A stretch of 64,000 nt of DNA from Litorimonas sp964425355. Lineage in GTDB: Bacteria; Pseudomonadota; Alphaproteobacteria; Caulobacterales; Maricaulaceae. Numbering within the stretch: the stretch's first letter is position 1; each line of letters opens with the position of its first letter. Of the stretch, positions 61,169-64,000 are shown piece by piece. Under the pieces are notes generated by a model. That model was not told the origin of the DNA. It did not search any database and saw nothing but the letters and a program-made list of their open reading frames with translations. A program made the translations under genes and the position numbers. Location: contig CAYRMO010000004.1 of the NCBI GenBank assembly GCA_964425355.1, positions 1 through 64,000 of the forward strand, read 5' to 3'.

Positions 61169-61591
61169 ATGAGCAATGTTTTACATCTAGCGATACCCGC
61201 AGGAAATCTCGCTAAAACCGTCAAATTTTATACCGAAGTTTTGGGCTGTAAACTTGGCAATAGCGAAGAAGGTCGCTGGGTTGATGTAGATTTTTGGGGC
61301 AATGAGCTGACACTGCACCAAAGCGAAGAGCGGTTACCCAATGTACGTCACGACGTTGATATGGGTGCCGTGCTGGTTCCGCATTTCGGCATTCATTTGA
61401 TGCAAGAGGAATTCGATGCCCTCAAGGACCGGATCGCAAAAGCGGGCCTTAGCTATATTGACGACCCGTATCGTCGTTTCCAGGGCAATAAGTTTGAGCA
61501 AGAGACCTTCTTCATTTCCGATCCGAATAATAATGTGCTGGAAATCAAGACAATGGTGAACCCGCATTTGCTCTTTGAGGCTGCGGAATAG
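61169..61591 (+). CDS. VOC (glyoxalase/dioxygenase fold) family protein
   Basis: The protein has 140 residues. HLAIPAGNLAKTVKFYTEVLGCKLG opens the first beta-alpha-beta module with a metal-site His; HFGIHLMQEEFDALKDRI opens the second, and FFISDPNNNVLEIKT ends with the metal-site Glu. It could act on a small aldehyde or aromatic; substrate unknown. Converges on the thioesterase gene with 2 bp between stops. Confidence 0.82.
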   Translation: MSNVLHLAIPAGNLAKTVKFYTEVLGCKLGNSEEGRWVDVDFWGNELTLHQSEERLPNVRHDVDMGAVLVPHFGIHLMQEEFDALKDRIAKAGLSYIDDPYRRFQGNKFEQETFFISDPNNNVLEIKTMVNPHLLFEAAE

Positions 61592-61593
61592 AT

Positions 61594-61992
61594 TTACTCC
61601 AATTTCGCTTTCCACTCAGTATATTTTCCATGTTTAACTGGGCGACCCGTCTCATCGACATTGACGAATACGATTTCGTCAATACTCACGATTTCCTGTT
61701 TCGTGTGTTTAATCCGTACATGACATTCGACGGTAATTGTCGAATGTCCAACAGATACGGTTTCAACGCCGATCTCTACAACATCCCCCTGAACGGCCGG
61801 TGCTAGAAAATTCAGTGCCGACATTGATTTGGTGACGAGAGTCTGTGTCTCCATCTGGCAGGCGGCATAGACACCGCATTCTTCGTCAATCCATTCAAGA
61901 AGTCGGCCTCCAAAAAGCGTGTTTCGACAGTTCAGATCACCGGGTTTGACGACTTTTCGGGTTCTATATTTCAATTCATGTTGACCCAACAT
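61594..61992 (-). CDS. Hotdog-fold acyl-CoA thioesterase
   Basis: The protein has 132 residues. NTLFGGRLLEWIDEECGVYAACQ is the YciA/acyl-CoA hydrolase active-site motif (Asn and Asp), and VKPGDLN lies just before. It would hydrolyse acyl-CoA; the chain length is not evident. Confidence 0.85.
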   Translation of the reverse strand: MLGQHELKYRTRKVVKPGDLNCRNTLFGGRLLEWIDEECGVYAACQMETQTLVTKSMSALNFLAPAVQGDVVEIGVETVSVGHSTITVECHVRIKHTKQEIVSIDEIVFVNVDETGRPVKHGKYTEWKAKLE

Positions 61993-62046
61993 AAGGACGT
62001 CATGCTACGTTCTAGCGCGAGACGCAAAGAAAAATGGAGGTTTTGA

Positions 62047-62286
62047 TTAGGATTCTTTTTCAGTGCACGCGCTTTGTGCGCCCACATTTGCTAAACACCA
62101 AACTCTGAGGTGACTGGCGAGGTTTCGGGTTGGCCCGTCTTCCATACGTTCATCGTCCCGCATACGTATGAAACTTGCAAAGCTTTGGCCGCTCTCTCTG
62201 ACGGCGTCGTCAATGACGGCCCAAAATTCGGGCTCTAACGCCACCGAGGTTTGATGCCCATAGAGCGAAATCGAGCGCTTTTTCAT
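62047..62286 (-). CDS. Ribbon-helix-helix domain protein (RHH_4 type)
   Basis: The protein has 79 residues. ISLYGHQTSVALEPEFWAVIDDAVRESGQSFASFI is the RHH_4 pattern: an N-terminal strand and two helices, so it may be a DNA-binding regulator or a domain used for other binding. It overlaps the DUF4169 gene by 4 bp (ATGA) and follows fumC. The fumC-DUF4169-RHH arrangement is common in alphaproteobacteria; function unknown. Confidence 0.8.
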   Translation of the reverse strand: MKKRSISLYGHQTSVALEPEFWAVIDDAVRESGQSFASFIRMRDDERMEDGPTRNLASHLRVWCLANVGAQSACTEKES

Positions 62287-62474
62287 TCGTCCGCTGGGGG
62301 TAGCTTATGCGCATCTAGCTTATCTTGCATGCGCTTCGTAAGCTCCGCTCGTTTCTCTTTTTCCGATTTTTTAAGACCAAAACGTGCCCGGTTTTCCGCG
62401 GCCTTTTTATTTTTGGCCTTTCGCGCGAGAGATTTACGCGCCTTGGAAAACTTTATGACATTGTCTTGGCTCAT
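62283..62474 (-). CDS. DUF4169 protein
   Basis: The protein has 63 residues, very basic: NVIKFSKARKSLARKAKNKKAAENRARFG is the DUF4169 signature. Likely cytoplasmic and nucleic-acid or ribosome associated; unknown. It starts 8 bp after the fumC stop and overlaps the RHH gene. Confidence 0.85.
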   Translation of the reverse strand: MSQDNVIKFSKARKSLARKAKNKKAAENRARFGLKKSEKEKRAELTKRMQDKLDAHKLPPADE

Positions 62475-62482
62475 GGACAGTT

Positions 62483-63874
62483 CTAACGCGGCGCAATCAT
62501 CAGTTCTGGCCTGACGACTTTGTCAAATTCCTCTTCGGTCACAAACCCTAATTTGACGGCTTCTTCGCGTAAGGTCGTGCCGTTTTTATGCGCGGTCTTG
62601 GCAACTTTCGTAGCATTGTCATAGCCAATGGTCGGGGCGAGGGCTGTCACAAGCATGAGTGAGCGTTGCAAGAGATCGGCAATCCGGTCTTCATTGGCGG
62701 TAATACCGACCACACATTTATCAGCAAAGCAGCGCGCGCTATCGGCCAGTAATGTGATAGATTGCAGCATATTATAGGCCATGACGGGCTTGAACACATT
62801 GAGTTCAAAATGTCCCTGTGATCCGGCCACAGTGATTGTTGTGTGGTTGCCCATCACTTGGGTGCAAACCATCGTCAAGGCTTCACATTGTGTCGGATTA
62901 ACTTTGCCTGGCATGATCGAACTGCCTGGCTCATTAGCGGGTAGAGAAATTTCGCCTAGTCCTGAACGCGGCCCAGACGCCAAAAAGCGAATATCATTTG
63001 CGATTTTTAAAAGACTGGCCGCCACTGTGTTCAACGCGCCATGTGCGGAAACAAACGCATCATGGGCGGCCAGGGCCTCGAACTTATTGTCGGCTGTCTT
63101 GAAGGGTAGACCCGTATAGCTCGCGACTTCTGCCGCAAAGTCTTCCGCAAAGCCGGGCTTGGTGTTTAGGCCCGTCCCAACGGCCGTTCCGCCTTGGGCC
63201 AGCGGGTAGAGTTCCTCAAGACCGCGCTTGATACGCTCAATGCCCAGATCCAACTGCGCCGTATATCCCGAAAATTCTTGGCCTAATGTGACAGGTGTTG
63301 CGTCTTGTGTGTGGGTCCGGCCAATCTTGATAATGTCTTTAAAGCTCTTGGCTTTATCATTCAGCGCATTTCTTAGGACTTGCAATTCCGGCAGCAGCTT
63401 ATGGATGATTTGTTCGACCGCGCTAATATGCATGGCTGTCGGAAATGTATCATTTGAGGATTGGCTGCGATTGACATGATCATTCGGATGAACCGGATCT
63501 TTTGAGCCGACCACACCGCCTAGGATTTCTATAGCCTTATTGGCAATGACTTCATTGGAATTCATATTGGATTGCGTGCCAGACCCTGTTTGCCAGACCG
63601 AGAGCGGGAAATTGTCATCGAGTTTCCCTTCGGCAACATCAGAGGCGGCTTGAACGATGGCGTCCTTAATATGCTCTTCCAGATTATCAGCCTTGTGATT
63701 GGTGATCGCGGCAGAGCGCTTAATGATACCGAGAGCGCGAATAAGGGCAGGCGGCATGGTTTCAATGCCAATCGGGAAATTTATCAGTGACCGAGCGGTT
63801 TGCGCGCCGTAATATTTATCAGCTGGAACGGTGAGTTCACCAAAAGAGTCAGATTCGGTTCGGAGCTTTGTCAT
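62483..63874 (-). CDS. fumC: Class II fumarate hydratase
   Basis: The protein has 463 residues. The family signature GSSIMPGKVNPTQCEAL is near 317, and TGSGTQSNMNSNEVIANKA and HPNDHVNRSQSSNDTFPTAMHI are the other active-site segments. It converts fumarate to malate without Fe-S. First gene of the operon fumC-DUF4169-RHH. Nothing further is seen to the right edge (63875-64000). Confidence 0.97.
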   Translation of the reverse strand: MTKLRTESDSFGELTVPADKYYGAQTARSLINFPIGIETMPPALIRALGIIKRSAAITNHKADNLEEHIKDAIVQAASDVAEGKLDDNFPLSVWQTGSGTQSNMNSNEVIANKAIEILGGVVGSKDPVHPNDHVNRSQSSNDTFPTAMHISAVEQIIHKLLPELQVLRNALNDKAKSFKDIIKIGRTHTQDATPVTLGQEFSGYTAQLDLGIERIKRGLEELYPLAQGGTAVGTGLNTKPGFAEDFAAEVASYTGLPFKTADNKFEALAAHDAFVSAHGALNTVAASLLKIANDIRFLASGPRSGLGEISLPANEPGSSIMPGKVNPTQCEALTMVCTQVMGNHTTITVAGSQGHFELNVFKPVMAYNMLQSITLLADSARCFADKCVVGITANEDRIADLLQRSLMLVTALAPTIGYDNATKVAKTAHKNGTTLREEAVKLGFVTEEEFDKVVRPELMIAPR

Positions 63875-64000
63875 GATAAGGACTACCTAGTTATAAATCG
63901 TGGCTTGAATTAGGGTATTTGGGAGAGATTGCCAACCAGCCATGTGATAGAATTTTGTTGAATTCGACACATTGTGGACGGTTAGGGGCGTAGGCGGTTA

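Overview
The window looks like a chromosomal segment of a stalked or dimorphic marine alphaproteobacterium, most likely of the Hyphomonadales/Maricaulales group (relatives of Caulobacter with a lower GC content, as in Robiginitomaculum, Hellea or Algimonas). Supports are a Caulobacter-type sphingolipid locus, the F1FO-ATPase zeta inhibitor (DUF1476), a class II DAHP synthase, the purS-purQ-purL arrangement, a fumC-DUF4169-RHH operon, and a perfect CtrA-type box (TTAA-N7-TTAA) upstream of an HU gene. The genus is an inference; no rRNA gene is present.

Layout. 1-2.8 kb: end of a possible membrane gene, an aspartic protease, a CobT-like protein and an amino-acid dehydrogenase. 3.1-19.6 kb: a large sphingolipid locus. 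A plus-strand operon (acyl-ACP synthetase, dedicated ACP, serine palmitoyltransferase) faces a minus-strand operon (LptF-like, LptG-like, lipid kinase, TAM41-like cytidylyltransferase, small membrane protein). A second plus-strand operon follows: DUF2141, GNAT-like ceramide synthase, nucleotidyltransferase, a fusion of a Wzx-like flippase and a CDP-alcohol phosphotransferase, HAD phosphatase, second nucleotidyltransferase, Cfa-like methyltransferase, LpxO/AspH-like hydroxylase. Read together these could make a ceramide backbone, activate and decorate its headgroup, modify its chains and move it to the outer membrane. This is the most interesting system in the window.

20-26 kb: housekeeping genes (gph, glmU, rpiA, gor, DAHP synthase). 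26-30 kb: a large autotransporter and an HU protein. 30-33.6 kb: an oxidoreductase/serine-hydrolase pair and a frameshifted glycosyl/glycerophosphotransferase-like gene. 33.7-41.2 kb: nadE-gltX, a candidate two-hairpin small RNA, sixA, serS-surE-pcm and a PhyH dioxygenase. 41.3-43.1 kb: a small AT-rich accessory island with immunity-protein-like genes (one frameshifted) and hairpin repeats. 43.1-53.2 kb: icd, trmJ, rarD, rpsD, the bolA/grxD pair, the purine operon purC-purS-purQ-purL and the ATPase inhibitor. 53.2-54.3 kb: two periplasmic thioredoxin-fold paralogs, one without its CxxC. 54.6-64 kb: purB, an MFS transporter with an FG-GAP/ASPIC protein, radC, map, a VOC protein, a thioesterase and the fumC operon.

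No rRNA or tRNA gene, CRISPR array, insertion sequence or prophage was seen. Coordinates of proposed start codons are choices based on ribosome-binding sites and family N-termini. Functional calls come from reading the translated sequences, not from database searches.
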